Shown piece by piece: positions 52,194-62,710 of a stretch of DNA of 64,000 nucleotides. Source of the DNA: Erpobdella octoculata (taxonomy: Eukaryota > Annelida > Clitellata > Hirudinida > Erpobdellidae). Below the pieces are notes generated by a model. It searched no databases. It was not told the origin of the DNA and saw only the letters and a list, made by a program, of their open reading frames with translations. A program made the translations under genes and the position numbers. Where the stretch lies: assembly GCA_963978895.1 (NCBI GenBank), contig OZ022242.1, positions 33,491,338-33,555,337 of the forward strand, in the 5' to 3' direction. Each line of letters begins with the position of its first letter. Within the stretch, counting starts at the first letter, position 1.

Positions 52194-53685
52194 TTAACTC
52201 GTATGTTTGGTTGGCTCGTTCTCTGTCTTGGCGATCCGAAGAAATTTGAGCATTTCGTCCCTTAAAGTGACTTTCTTCTGGGTTTTTCATTTAAAACATT
52301 TAACCAGGAATAATTTCAAATTGTTAAAAAAGAACTCAACACCTTCATGGAATCATCTAAATAAAGTGGTCGAGAAGTAGTCCTTTAAATGTTTCATTCA
52401 TGCTCTGAAGGTTGCCTACCTGTTGTCCAGAGAAACACCGAAAAGTCCTTTTAAACATAAATAATTCAATAATTAGATACAATACGTTAATCAGAAATAA
52501 CACATTAAACCAAATGATTACTTTAAATAGACGTATGATTTCATTAAAATAAGTCGGAAGTGCACCTAGAACTTCTTTGGAGGGTTTTGTTAAAATTTTT
52601 GTACGCTTCAATAATTTATTATTCCTTATAATAACAAGTGAATTATGTTTGAGTTTAAAAGTCAGAATGATTTTAGTTTTAATTCAAAAATTTAAATATT
52701 TTCAAATATGCCAAGGAAATTGTTATATTAGTTAGACAAAATTTTAGATAACATTGTCGGCAATCTTGGTTTTATAAAATAGGGTGCACTGCAGGTGTAA
52801 AATGTCTATACAAATACAGGAGAATTTGACAATTTAATTTGTTCTCTGATAAACAATCTCTCTAATAGGTTTTTTTGTATTAAAAAAACTCTGAAAATTT
52901 TCCGTGCAAGTGGTATTAGGGACGGACTTCAAAATTTATAACGGCTAATTAACAAAGATATTTTGATATTGATTTGTCTGGGGTTTTATCAACACAAAAA
53001 CCAGTTTAGCAATATATTTTCATGTGCTAAACATTTTGGAATAGTTTTTAGAGAGGATCCTAACCTCAACCTGTCAACCTCCCCCCAGCTTGGATGGGCG
53101 ACTGAAACAAGTTGATACAAATGTCAGCTCAAAACTCTTATGACTCCAAAGCTATATTTTCGCTAACACGCAGTCAAAATCATAGCCATCTTAATGACTT
53201 AAACGAATTTTAACCCTTATTTATTTTTTCTGTAAAAACATGAATTACTTACCAAAAAATAAAGCAAAGATGCTTAGTATGAAGTGCAATAAAGTTGTCA
53301 CCAGTGCCAGTGCACCAACGATCAGGATGGGCAAGCTATAGGTTATAACAAGCGTCTGCAGGACTACCACCGGATCTTGTTTAGATGTAAAGGAAGCTAC
53401 TAAAGCTGTTGCAAATATGGACAAGATGACTATGTATTCAAGAAGGCTCCTGGATGCAGACTTTTGTGACTCTATGACGCTACTTGTCGCTGGCTGCATT
53501 GATGGGTTTCTTTTCCAATGATTGAGGTGGTGATGTTTCTTCGGTCTGCCGCACGATTCTCTTTTGTTTATGTTTTTGTTTCTTGAATACATGTTTTTAA
53601 AAGCGTAACATTGTCGGGAAAAATATGCTTGACGTATTTGATTAGGACGCATTTGAAATATAAAAAAGTCCAAAGATTTGTGCAT
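52194..53685 (-). CDS. unrecognised small multi-pass membrane protein 2
   Basis: Three exons: 53685-53253 (donor TTTG|gtaagt, phase 1), 52565-52420 (acceptor ttctag, donor CAACAG|gtaggc, phase 0) and 52277-52194 (acceptor acccag, TAA stop), 220 residues. I do not recognise it. A long basic N-terminus (His-rich around residues 51-57) precedes a hydrophobic helix (about 84-100) and two adjacent helices containing SLPILIVGALALV. Exon 2 adds a fourth helix (VIIWFNVLFLINVLYLIIEL). The tail is charged (KKVTLRDEMLKFLRIAKTE). Later ATGs (e.g. MQPATSS) are alternative starts. The 29 residues from Ser-Leu-Pro to the phase-1 donor are the same length as in the 31,257-33,573 gene, suggesting a paralogue. 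It lies upstream of SLC6 gene 2, same strand. Confidence 0.55.
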
Positions 53686-54010
53686 GCTTTGAAGAGAAAC
53701 CAGTGCTTTCAATACAAAACAGTGTGGGCGCTTATATAAAAAAAACTACTTATTTTTTGTTGTTACCATTAAGAAATCACTTTGCTGTTTTTAAAGTTTT
53801 ATTAGTACAAATATATATGTATTATTTCCTGGACTAACACCCTTTACAAACTACCATGCTTTACTCATAATCTTGCTGAGAAAGCATTCCAAGTGCAACA
53901 GATGTTGCCAACAGCCGCAAATCTTAACAGATGGAAAAGAATATTAGCAGATCAAACATAACTTCAAACTTGCCACTATTGTAGGTAATATTCGATTGGT
54001 CATTGGTGCA

Positions 54011-54206
54011 GACAAAATATACAGTTGCCGCTTTAGAACAGTATATTAAAGAATTCAACGATGCTCTTCGACCAGCAACAGGTCCAAAAATCAATGCACT
54101 GAACTGCACCGACCGAGACATCGAATTATACAACTTTAACAGTGTTGCAGAAGGTTTTGACAATCGAGTGAGGCCCGACATTGTTTTAGTCCTAACTAAA
54201 ATTTAG
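54011..54206 (+). CDS. orphan exon-like ORF, function unknown
   Basis: After an acceptor-like ggtgcag, 64 codons run to a TAG. The composition is balanced, unlike the simple-repeat frames around it (segments such as GPKINALNCTDRDIELYNF and RVRPDIVLVLTK). No upstream exon, start codon or promoter was found, and the family is not recognised. It could be a terminal exon of a small gene or a decayed gene fragment. Confidence 0.25.
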
Positions 54207-54479
54207 TTGACTTTTTGCGTAAAACTGTACTCAAATTTATTATATACCCTATGCCTCAAAACAAATCTGTCTTCGTCATTGCAGTTGACAGAGAAAAATT
54301 TTGATCACAAGTTCCTCCAGGACTACAGATTGAACGTATTAAAATTGGGACCTGGACCTGGGTCAATGTTTGTATAAACAAAATAGTAACAAGTAAAAGA
54401 AAAAACGAGTTTTTCAACACAAAATTTTGTTTCAAATACACTCGATTTAAAAATACGAAAGATGTTCAAATTAAATTGT

Positions 54480-54650
54480 TTTTTTAATTGAATTATGTAT
54501 TGTCATCTAATATAAAACTATGCTGAAAGTTTCAGCTTCCTAGCTAAGTCAAAAAGTTGGTTAAATTTTACTTGCAAGATTTGTGTACAGAGAAAGCCAC
54601 ACACACACAAACAGAGATTGTAACCTAAATAAAAGTTTGTAAAAACCAAT
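54480..54650 (+). mobile_element. dispersed repeat copy B
   Basis: Diverged copy of the 47,385-47,555 repeat: TGTATTGTCATCTAATATAA, AGTCAAAAAGTTGGTTAAAT, then a CACACACAAACAGAGATTG tail. Confidence 0.6.
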
Positions 54651-55184
54651 CAAATGTAGAATTATTAAAAAAAAATTATATTGTAGCGTTTTGTATGTTT
54701 GCTGAAAAAATGTTGAAACTTAGCTTCGTTGTTTAGCTCGAGTTCACTCGATCTGAAAGACAATAACTTCCGGGTTATTTTACTTCTTCGGATGTCTGCG
54801 TTCCCTTTTATTTAGCAGTTTCCCTCTTCTTGTCAAACGTCTGCTTTTTACAGATGAATACTAAAAGGTTATTTTGTTAACTGATCTTGCGACATTTTTA
54901 TTTACTGATAGACTGTTACAATTTTCACCCCTGGATATATGACTGTCAGTGTCAATGATCAATGACTCTGAGGTCTATAATCGTATAATCACTATAATCA
55001 ATTCTAATAACAATGTTATTCTATTGGCCACGTCTATGTTAATTATTCAAACTAGTGGTTTTATTAGAATCACTTCAAAGTGCTTTGTTAATCGCGATTC
55101 AATTTGAAGATCAATTTTTTCTTTTCTTTTGTTTGTATGCAGTGTTTCAAAAAAGTTGTTGCCAACAACTGAAATTTAGCAAAA

Positions 55185-55363
55185 TTTTTTAATTTTTTAT
55201 GATAGTTTATAGTCCTTTACACCAGGTGTTTTAAGACTCTAATGGCTGTATGTAGGAAGCACTTAAGTACTTCCTGTCGTGGATCAGAATTTGATCCTTT
55301 TTACTTTTTCCTTCCTTCTTTCTCCAGGATTGGAACTGGCTCGCAATTAGCGAGGCGGAGTTC
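55185..55363 (-). mobile_element. SINE copy 2, full length with 12-bp target duplication
   Basis: The same 179-bp length and orientation as the copy at 24,402-24,580, with shared blocks AGTTTATAGTCCTTTACAC, GTGTTTTAAGACT, AAGTACTTCCTGTCGT and GCGAGGCGGAGTT (plus strand). AATTTAGCAAAA repeats directly on both sides (55,173-55,184 and 55,364-55,375). Its minus-strand AGTTCCAATCC resembles a polymerase III B-box. Confidence 0.9.
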
Positions 55364-56418
55364 AATTTAGCAAAATGTTATGTGTGATATTATATACTTA
55401 CATCAATATAACTAACTTTTGATTTTTGGTGATCATTCACTTTAACTAACAGGCTGGGCCAGAGTTAATTATTTATTGGCATAGTAATACAGCTAGACAT
55501 ATGTAAGCAAGATGAAAAGTAAATTTTTAATTAACACAATATTAAGGTATAAGTTTGATTTTGAAAAAAAATGTCCATTTTACAAGTTATTACATTTTAT
55601 GTTGTGTTGTGCACATTTTTTTAATACTTTAACAAACAACTTTCAAAATTTTAAATAGAGACATCCGAGTTTTTCCGTTCCAGTTTTATTATTATGGGAC
55701 TAATTCGGTAAAGCTGGTTAAACTGTATATCTTTCAGCACATTAGCAGAAACCATGTCATTCACAAGAACAGTTGTAAAACGAGCAATTTCTTAATTTAA
55801 CGACTGATATTATAAATGTGTTTCCCGCTAAATATATGTCATATTCATATTTGTACGGGATTTCTAGCTTTTTGCTGTGTCTGCTAGCTATCAATAAAGT
55901 CAATAAACTACTAGTTTTAGCAATTTTATTTAATTTTTTTAAACTTTTTGTTTATATTGTTCAACTGCTTGAATTTTTTACTTTTATTTTTTAAAGTATT
56001 TTATAACATTTTAGTTTTCTGTAATATTAAACAATAAATTTTTTTATTTAAAAATGTACAGATATAGTGGATTGTTTTAATCATGTAAACAATTATTTTA
56101 TTTTATTTTATTTTAGCTTGTTTATCTGTGTCCTTTCACTCTTAGATGCCTTTCCCTCATTGTTCTACATTTCTGTAAACGAGGAATTTATTTTTGCTTT
56201 TGAATAATTAACTCCTTCCCATTCAAGCGAATTTCAACTGAATTCTTAAACTTTAATTTACTTTTATTCATGCTATGAAACAAGCAAGCACGACTGAGCT
56301 CGTATTTCTTACATCCTTATTTCTTGGCTCGATTTATTTGACGTACAAACGATCTCGATAAAACTGTTATAAAGTGTTTTCCGTGCTTAAATTTTGACGC
56401 TACCGTTATTTCTCTCAG

Positions 56419-59400
56419 GTGGTTTCATCCCAATATATCCGGACAAGATGCGATCAAGCTACTCACGGCGTACGGTTTCGATGGGAGTTTTCTGGCCCGA
56501 CCCAGCAAAGGCACTCCGGGATATTTTACGCTCTCTGTCAGGTCGGATTTTTTACACTTAAGTTTTATTTTAATCTACCGTCTTTTTTCTCTGATGTTTC
56601 CTCCAACTCGCATGTGCCCGCAAGTTCTATATGTAGATAAGCTTTATTACTGTTACCGTGATCACAACAGTGTTCTTTCAAAAAGGAGACTCCGACTACA
56701 CGGTCTGTTTTTTCCCAGTAAGGTCGCCAGCATCTTTTGGTAGAGGCCAGATTCGGTGCCGTCACACTTTTCCAGGGTTTTTCCCGATGATGGAATCAGA
56801 GGTGTTATTATTATTTATTGGCATTATCGGGATTTCAATCACTGAGTGACCTTTCTGACGAGAAGGAAAAACGCTGCACCACTCTGTCGTTCACTCGCCA
56901 AATAAACTGATGTCACGCGACCATTCGAGGCGTTTATGAATATTTTGTTTTTTTTTCAGTTCTGATAAAAAATAAATCTCTATAAAATAATAGGAGAAAC
57001 GGGGAGGTGACCCACATAAGGATCCAGAACACAGGGGACTGTTACGATCTTTACGGAGGTGAAAAGTTTGCATCGCTTGCCGAGCTCGTCCACTATTACA
57101 TGACCCGCCAGGGGGTTCTGAGAGAAAAAAACGGGGAGGTCATTGAACTCAAGTACCCCCTCTACACTGAAGACATAACAACCGAAAGGTAATATTTTTT
57201 TGAACAGGAGATATCTTGAATTTTTTTTTAAAGATTTGATTTTATAATAATAACTTATTGAAGTACATATGCTTATGAATGGGTTAATCTTATTAGAATA
57301 TATAATTTCTCTTGAAATGTACCAACAACGTTTGTTAACTTAAGATTTTTATACTATTTCTTAACTACTATAATAGCATCTTATACTGCATTGTTGATGG
57401 ACTTGCTAATATCCATTACATTGTTAGACTGTTTTGCCTGAATTTTTAGTCCCCTAACAAAGTGTTTCGTGGGTAAGCTATTCGGACAAACGGTTCTATG
57501 TTTATAAGTTTTCAAAACGGGTTCCGTAGCATTGTTCCGAAGTGATAAAAGCTTCAATTAAAGTGGGAATGAAAATTAGTTTGTTTGTTCGTTTATTAAT
57601 GACATTGAAATATGAATTAAAAATGTGGCTAAATTGTTGATTTGATTGATTCAGTTTTCATTTTCAGTTGTTATTAAAGCTTTTATTAAGTATAATTCCA
57701 TAAACTAGTGCAAACGATTTACATTTGGATAATAGAAATTTCAATCGATTTCATCGTTTTCACCATCCAGATGGTATCACGGACACATTTCGGGCAGGGA
57801 TGCGGAAAAGATGCTCTTGGAGAAGGGAAAGAGCGGAAGTTTCCTGGTCAGGGAGAGCTCAAGTCGGCCGGGGGATTTCGTCCTGTCGGTCAGGGGGAAT
57901 GAAAACAATGTCACTCATGTCATGATTATCTATCAGGTATTCTAGTTTTTTTTTTAAGTATATTTTTTAAATGGTTGTTTGCTCTACCAAATAAACTTGT
58001 AGTTTAGGCAATAGGTAATATCTTTACTGAAGTGGTTAGTATCGGTCGCGAACATCTATTTGATCGTGAGGGTCGTATTGTTTTTGACATGCGCTATCCC
58101 GGACAGCTCCTATTGGTTCAGGCTCGTGCCATCTTAACACTCTATCAATTGTCTCCTACTTCGAGCAAGAGCTACTGGGGTTAACACCAGGATTTACTAG
58201 TGCGATCAATTTAACAATGCACCGGAGGCCATTGAAATAGGGCATCTAACTCTGGCTAGAAATTATGATGTGTTGCTATTTGTTAGTGCATTATTATAGT
58301 AGAGTGGGAATCAAAACTGTACTGTCGTCTGTTTGTTGAGCAACTATTACTATTAACAAAATCTATACAAATTTCTATGTTTTACGTGCACACTTTTATC
58401 TGTTGAGCAACTATTACTATTAAAAAATAACGGATAGTATGTAGTTTCTTTCTTTGAGAACTACATTATGTACATAAGACTCAACTATGGCAGGTTCCAT
58501 GCTTCAACTTCAGCTCAGTAGCTTATAATCATAAACCAAATGCATATATTTAAGTTTATTTTTTCGTGTATTTTATTTTCAATTACTTTTTTTCTCTATT
58601 AATTAAAAAAGGAAGGAAAGTTTGACATAGGAGGAGGAGAGCAGTTCAAATCTCTCTCCGACCTCGTGGAGCACTACAAAAGGAATCCCATGGTTGAAAT
58701 CACGGGACAGGTCGTCCACTTAAAACAGGTAAAAAAAAAATCTATGTCGGTAGTCGTTTTTTGTTATCTTTTCTTTGGTTATTATTCTTCATTTTAATTA
58801 TTTCGATTTTTATTGTGATTGGAATGAGATTTTAGTTTTGATAGAGAATTGTCTTGTTTACTGTTTAGGTTTTTTATTCGTTTGTCGATTTAACTAACAT
58901 GTATTCTTGTCGACATTATCGAACAGCCGTTTAATGCAACAAAGATCAGTGCCTCAGCCATCTCCAACAGATTTCAAGAACTGGACAAGGCAAGTCTGCC
59001 GCACTTTCCGGGTAAAGGTGGCTTCAGCGAAGAGTTCGAGGTAGGTAAAGAAGGCTTGAGGGATCGGTATTTATTCATTTTAGTTTTTTAACGAATTAGA
59101 TCTTTGATAATTCAATTGACCTTAGATTTTATTTTTGATAGTCTCTTAATATTTTCAATAATTTAAAAAAAAACTCATGTTAGCCATTTAATAGTTTTTA
59201 TTCATATGTGTCTCCTGATATTTTTGATAGTTAAAATTCATGCGTATCTCTTAATATATTTTAGATGGTTACGATTCTTACGTGTCTCCCGTCACTTTTG
59301 TCGATAATAAAAATGAGTTTTGATGATTCGGGGTTGAATGTTTCGCCCTATAAAAATCAAGCATGTTTTTTTTTAAAACAGAGACTGCAAATGGAAGAAA

Positions 59401-59735
59401 GCAGAAATTCCGACACGAGACAGGCTGGTCAGCGCCCGGAGAATAGGTCGAAAAATCGTTACAAGAATATATTACCGAGTTAGATTGTGTTTGTTATCAC
59501 TATCGTTACAAGAATATATTACCTAGTTAGATTGTGTTTGTTATCGCTATCGTTATAGAACATCATCATCATCATTGGACGAAAATTAAATGTTATAATT
59601 AACTATGCAGCTGTAATGATTCGTAAAGTTTTTTTTCATCCCAGTTGATGAACACAGGGTCATTCTTACTGATGGAGATCCAGACGTTCCTGGATCTGAC
59701 TACATCAATGCCAATTTCATTTATGTCAGTGTTTG

Positions 59736-59773
<38 letters not shown>

Positions 59774-61630
59774 GGGTGGGCCAAAAAAAGTGAGATGGTC
59801 CTATATTATGTTCTTTAATTATTGCATTCTTTGATCACACTAAAAGTCAAAGATGGTGACCGGGAATTAATTAAATAACGACATAACAATTAGAGTTAGT
59901 AAGTAAGATGATCGAGGTAATATTTTGTTTATTTATAAATATTTTGTCTAAATTTGAGATAATTATAATTGATTGTATGAAACCATCTCATTTTTTTTTG
60001 GCCAACCCTGTATATAAACAGCATGATTGTCAAGTTTTTTTTTTGTACTGTAATGGAGACTTTGGTGTAGAAATATTCTCATGAAATATTACATTTTTTC
60101 GAATTACTTTCAGTCTGACAACACGGGCGAGCCGAAAAAGGCGTACATCGCGACGCAGGGCTGCATGGCTCACACCGTCTGCGACTTCTGGAGGATGATC
60201 TGGTGTCACGACTGTCGCGTCATCGTCATGACGACCAAGCTGGTTGAGAAAGGAAAGGTCAGGGAAAAGTGAACGTCGGCGATTGTTCTGCTCCGTTTGT
60301 TCATTCTTGTTTTTTTTCCACGCAGGGCAAATGCATCCAGTACTGGCCGGAGGAATGCGATGGAACGATAGAGCACAAAGTCTTCGGGGGGACACTGTGC
60401 GTTACGCACAAGAACACAACACAGCACGTCGATTACACTCTTCGAGAATTTGAACTCTCCAGGAAAGTTGTAAAAGTATTTATTTTCTATTCATTATTGA
60501 TAGATTTTATTGCAGATCTGATTCTGTCTTTTCTCTTCATTCATAGCTGTCATTTAATTTCCATGTAAATTTTCTACCAACTTGATTTTGTTATTGTGCT
60601 TGGTTATTAACTGAAGGATTAAAGGTTTTTGGTCATGTGCTCATAAGATTAAGTATTATGATGGCATTTACCATTTGCTTTGCTGGTATTTTTTCTTTTT
60701 TGGTAATTTGCCATAAAATCATCTAATTTATTTTCTTAAATGTATTTTAATTAAAATGTCATGAAAAAAATTATCATCCATCAATTGCCTGTTTTAAGGC
60801 TCAATCAGAGGAGGTAGATGATGCATCGCCCGAACTTCCCTCTCGAACGATCTTCCAGTACCACTTCACGTCGTGGCCTGACACCTTCGTCCCCAGGGAT
60901 CCCGGCCCCGTACTCAGTTTCCTTCAGGACATCAATGACAAACAGCAAAACCTAGATGGCGCTGGTCCTATCGTTGTGCACTGCAGGTGAGATTGTGTCG
61001 GTGGCGGGCGTGGGGACTACGTGCGTTAATAAACAGGGTAGGTGATGTAGGAGTTGAGGAAATATTGTTTATGAAGATATCTGATGTTATTTTGACATTC
61101 TGTCTCTTTGGTTCATTTTTTCATGTTCAATTCTACGAATGATCTTTTGAAGGATATAATTTATTGTAAGTTTAATCAAAACAGCGCCGGAATCGGAAGA
61201 ACTGGGACGATAATTGTCATCGATTTGATTCGGAATCAAATCCAAGTTAAAGGTTCGTGTGCAATTATCGGGAATTCAATGATCTTGAACACGAGATTCC
61301 TTCATACTTTTTTGGTTGTCATAAATTAGTTATCAAGAATATTATTTATTCTAGTGCTTCATTTTCTTCTTCTTGTACGTCTATATAATCACAAAACCCG
61401 ATTTAAGACAATCCCATCAAACTGACTAACTCTTTGACGCAGGACTGAACTGCGAGATAGATATACCACGAACGATACAGAAAGTACGAATGTACAGGTC
61501 AGGAATGGTACAAACCGAACTTCAGTACAGGTTCATCTACCAGGCTGTCGTTGACTATATTAGGACTGTCTCTTTGGTTTTACAAGATGATCAGGTCTAT
61601 CTATTGGTGTTTTATTCTATTAATCAAAAT

Positions 61631-61700
<70 letters not shown>

Positions 61701-62710
61701 TAGCGGGCAGCCCGGGCTTTTAAAAGGTTTTTCTCTCACGCTCCTGTTTCCTTCCCCGCTTGTTCTCACGCTCCCGGTCGCTTTCCCACTTTTCGAACAC
61801 CTAGAGCTCTAAAACTTTCAGGAAAGCTTTATTCTGGATGACAATACATGAATTTAATGTTTCCGACATGAATTAGGGAAATTTATATATATATATATAT
61901 AAGTGTGTTTGTATGCCTTTTCTTGATTTCCCTCTTTCTTTATTCAAGCATAGAACTGGCTCGGCTTATTATTCTATAGTTGTGTGGCTAGTTGTTTAAA
62001 ATAATCGCTTTTGTTGTTTTTAAAAAGAAGACTGTTTTATAAAAAACGTTGTTCCGATTTATAAACAATTTCTCTTTGATCTTAAACAGAAAAATCAGGC
62101 CACTCGCTTGGGTCACGAATACCACAACATCAGGTACTCTATGGAAAGTGGACTCGGAATAAATGATTTATATTCCATTTCAAAGAGTTCGTTGAGCAGC
62201 ATCGGGTCCGTTAGCTCTTCCCCCTTTCCCTCTCCGAGCCCTCTGTCTCGTTCTAGCCACCTTTCGTACAGAAGCTCCGGTATACAAGGGAGTATCGGAC
62301 AACCTCTACAGAACCATATTCCCCCTCTTATTCCAGCACGGTAAATATTATTTATTATCATACAAGAACATCCCAAGCAAGTGCAAGAAATATCTTACAT
62401 AAGCCCTTGAACAAAATGAATTTTAGAGAAATTAAATTAATGAGATGCAGCTTGATCAGAAACCTTAATTGATATTGAAAACAAAAGCTTTTCTTCAATG
62501 TTGAATTTAAAATGGCTAAGAGCAAGCATTGGAAGCCCTTTTATGGGGGTACAGGGACTATAACACTAACCATTTATAAAGAAATTGTTGAAGAGTCAAT
62601 AATTTAAATTTCATTACATTTAAATTCCTTTATTATTTCAATACAGATCACATGTCTCTTCAACTGAATCGTCTCGATTCCAGAACTATCAGAACTTGGA
62701 TGGAGATTAG
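56419..62710 (+). CDS. PTPN11: SHP2/corkscrew tyrosine phosphatase (first exon not found)
   Basis: Fourteen exons: 56419-56541, 56994-57188, 57771-57936, 58612-58728, 58927-59040, 59382-59478, 59645-59724, 60114-60257, 60326-60475, 60799-60986, 61185-61252, 61443-61594, 62090-62340, 62647-62710 (635 residues without exon 1). N-SH2 runs from WFHPNISG with [11 protein letters not shown]2 runs from WYHGHISG with GSFLVRES. The autoinhibitory Asp and Glu are kept in [18 protein letters not shown]. The PTP domain has [31 protein letters not shown] (Cys 60,982-60,984; Arg 61,198-61,200) and the Q-loop [12 protein letters not shown]. Odd: the WPD loop reads WPDTFVP instead of WPDHGVP. The tail holds GHEYHNIRY and NYQNL, both pYxN Grb2-type sites, plus a Ser-rich linker. 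SHP2 relays receptor tyrosine kinase signals to Ras/MAPK. Exon 2 starts in phase 2, so a short exon with an ATG is missing. Confidence 0.94.
59455..59555. repeat. 47-bp tandem duplication copying the 3' end and donor of a PTPN11 exon
   Basis: Units start at 59,455 and 59,502, each carrying CGTTACAAGAATATATTACC and then a gttag donor. The true exon ends at 59,478 (CCGA|gttag); the second copy reads CCTA|gttag and is a decoy donor within the intron. Confidence 0.9.
59772..60010. mobile_element. mariner-like MITE in PTPN11 intron
   Basis: A 239-bp element with inverted ends CAGGGTGGGCCAAAAAAAG (left) and CAGGGTTGGCCAAAAAAAAA (right, read on minus), each followed by the inverted pair AGATGG / CCATCT. 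TA follows the right end. The CAGGGTG-type end with a TA site fits Tc1/mariner. The left TA is obscured by an adjoining TA array (59,742-59,767). No ORF. Confidence 0.8.
61632..61699. repeat. TA microsatellite in PTPN11 intron
   Basis: About 68 bp of TA directly against the CTAG end of the Helitron-like element that follows. Confidence 0.95.
61700..61903 (-). mobile_element. Helitron-like element 3, shortened
   Basis: On minus it ends AGCCCGGGCTGCCCGCTAG-T. It carries one to two of the GGGAAAGCGACCGGGAGCG units seen in elements 1 and 2, and begins with AATTCATGTCGGAAACATTA and TTGTCATCCAGAATAAAGC, shared with dispersed repeats A and B. It therefore links the minisatellite-bearing elements with those repeats. 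Confidence 0.65.
61915..61965 (-). mobile_element. possible SINE fragment
   Basis: Plus-strand TAGAACTGGCTCGGC resembles the GGAACTGGCTCGC block of the two full SINEs, with similar T/C-rich text before it. Short and uncertain. Confidence 0.3.

Larger units (their letters stand above)
53686..56418. other. intergenic region upstream of the SHP2 gene
   Basis: Contains an orphan ORF (54,011-54,206), a dispersed repeat (54,480-54,650) and a SINE (55,185-55,363). The missing first coding exon of the phosphatase, expected to be only about 10-20 nt, should lie here or further upstream; I could not place it. Confidence 0.5.

Noticed and set aside
52093..52290. Alternative reading of the last exon of small membrane protein 2 (ending FLDVGNL)
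   Set aside because: It needs exon 2 to be skipped. With exon 2 included, phase requires the other frame, which ends in a charged tail at 52,194. Kept only as a possible splice variant.
53924..54181. Minus-strand frame opposite the orphan ORF
   Set aside because: Shadow of the better plus-strand frame; no splice signals.
56565..56765. Minus-strand frame inside a PTPN11 intron
   Set aside because: No domain and no supporting signals; treated as chance.
58020..58260. GC-richer segment in a PTPN11 intron that could be an exon or element
   Set aside because: No open frame in phase with the neighbouring exons and no inverted or direct repeat ends found.
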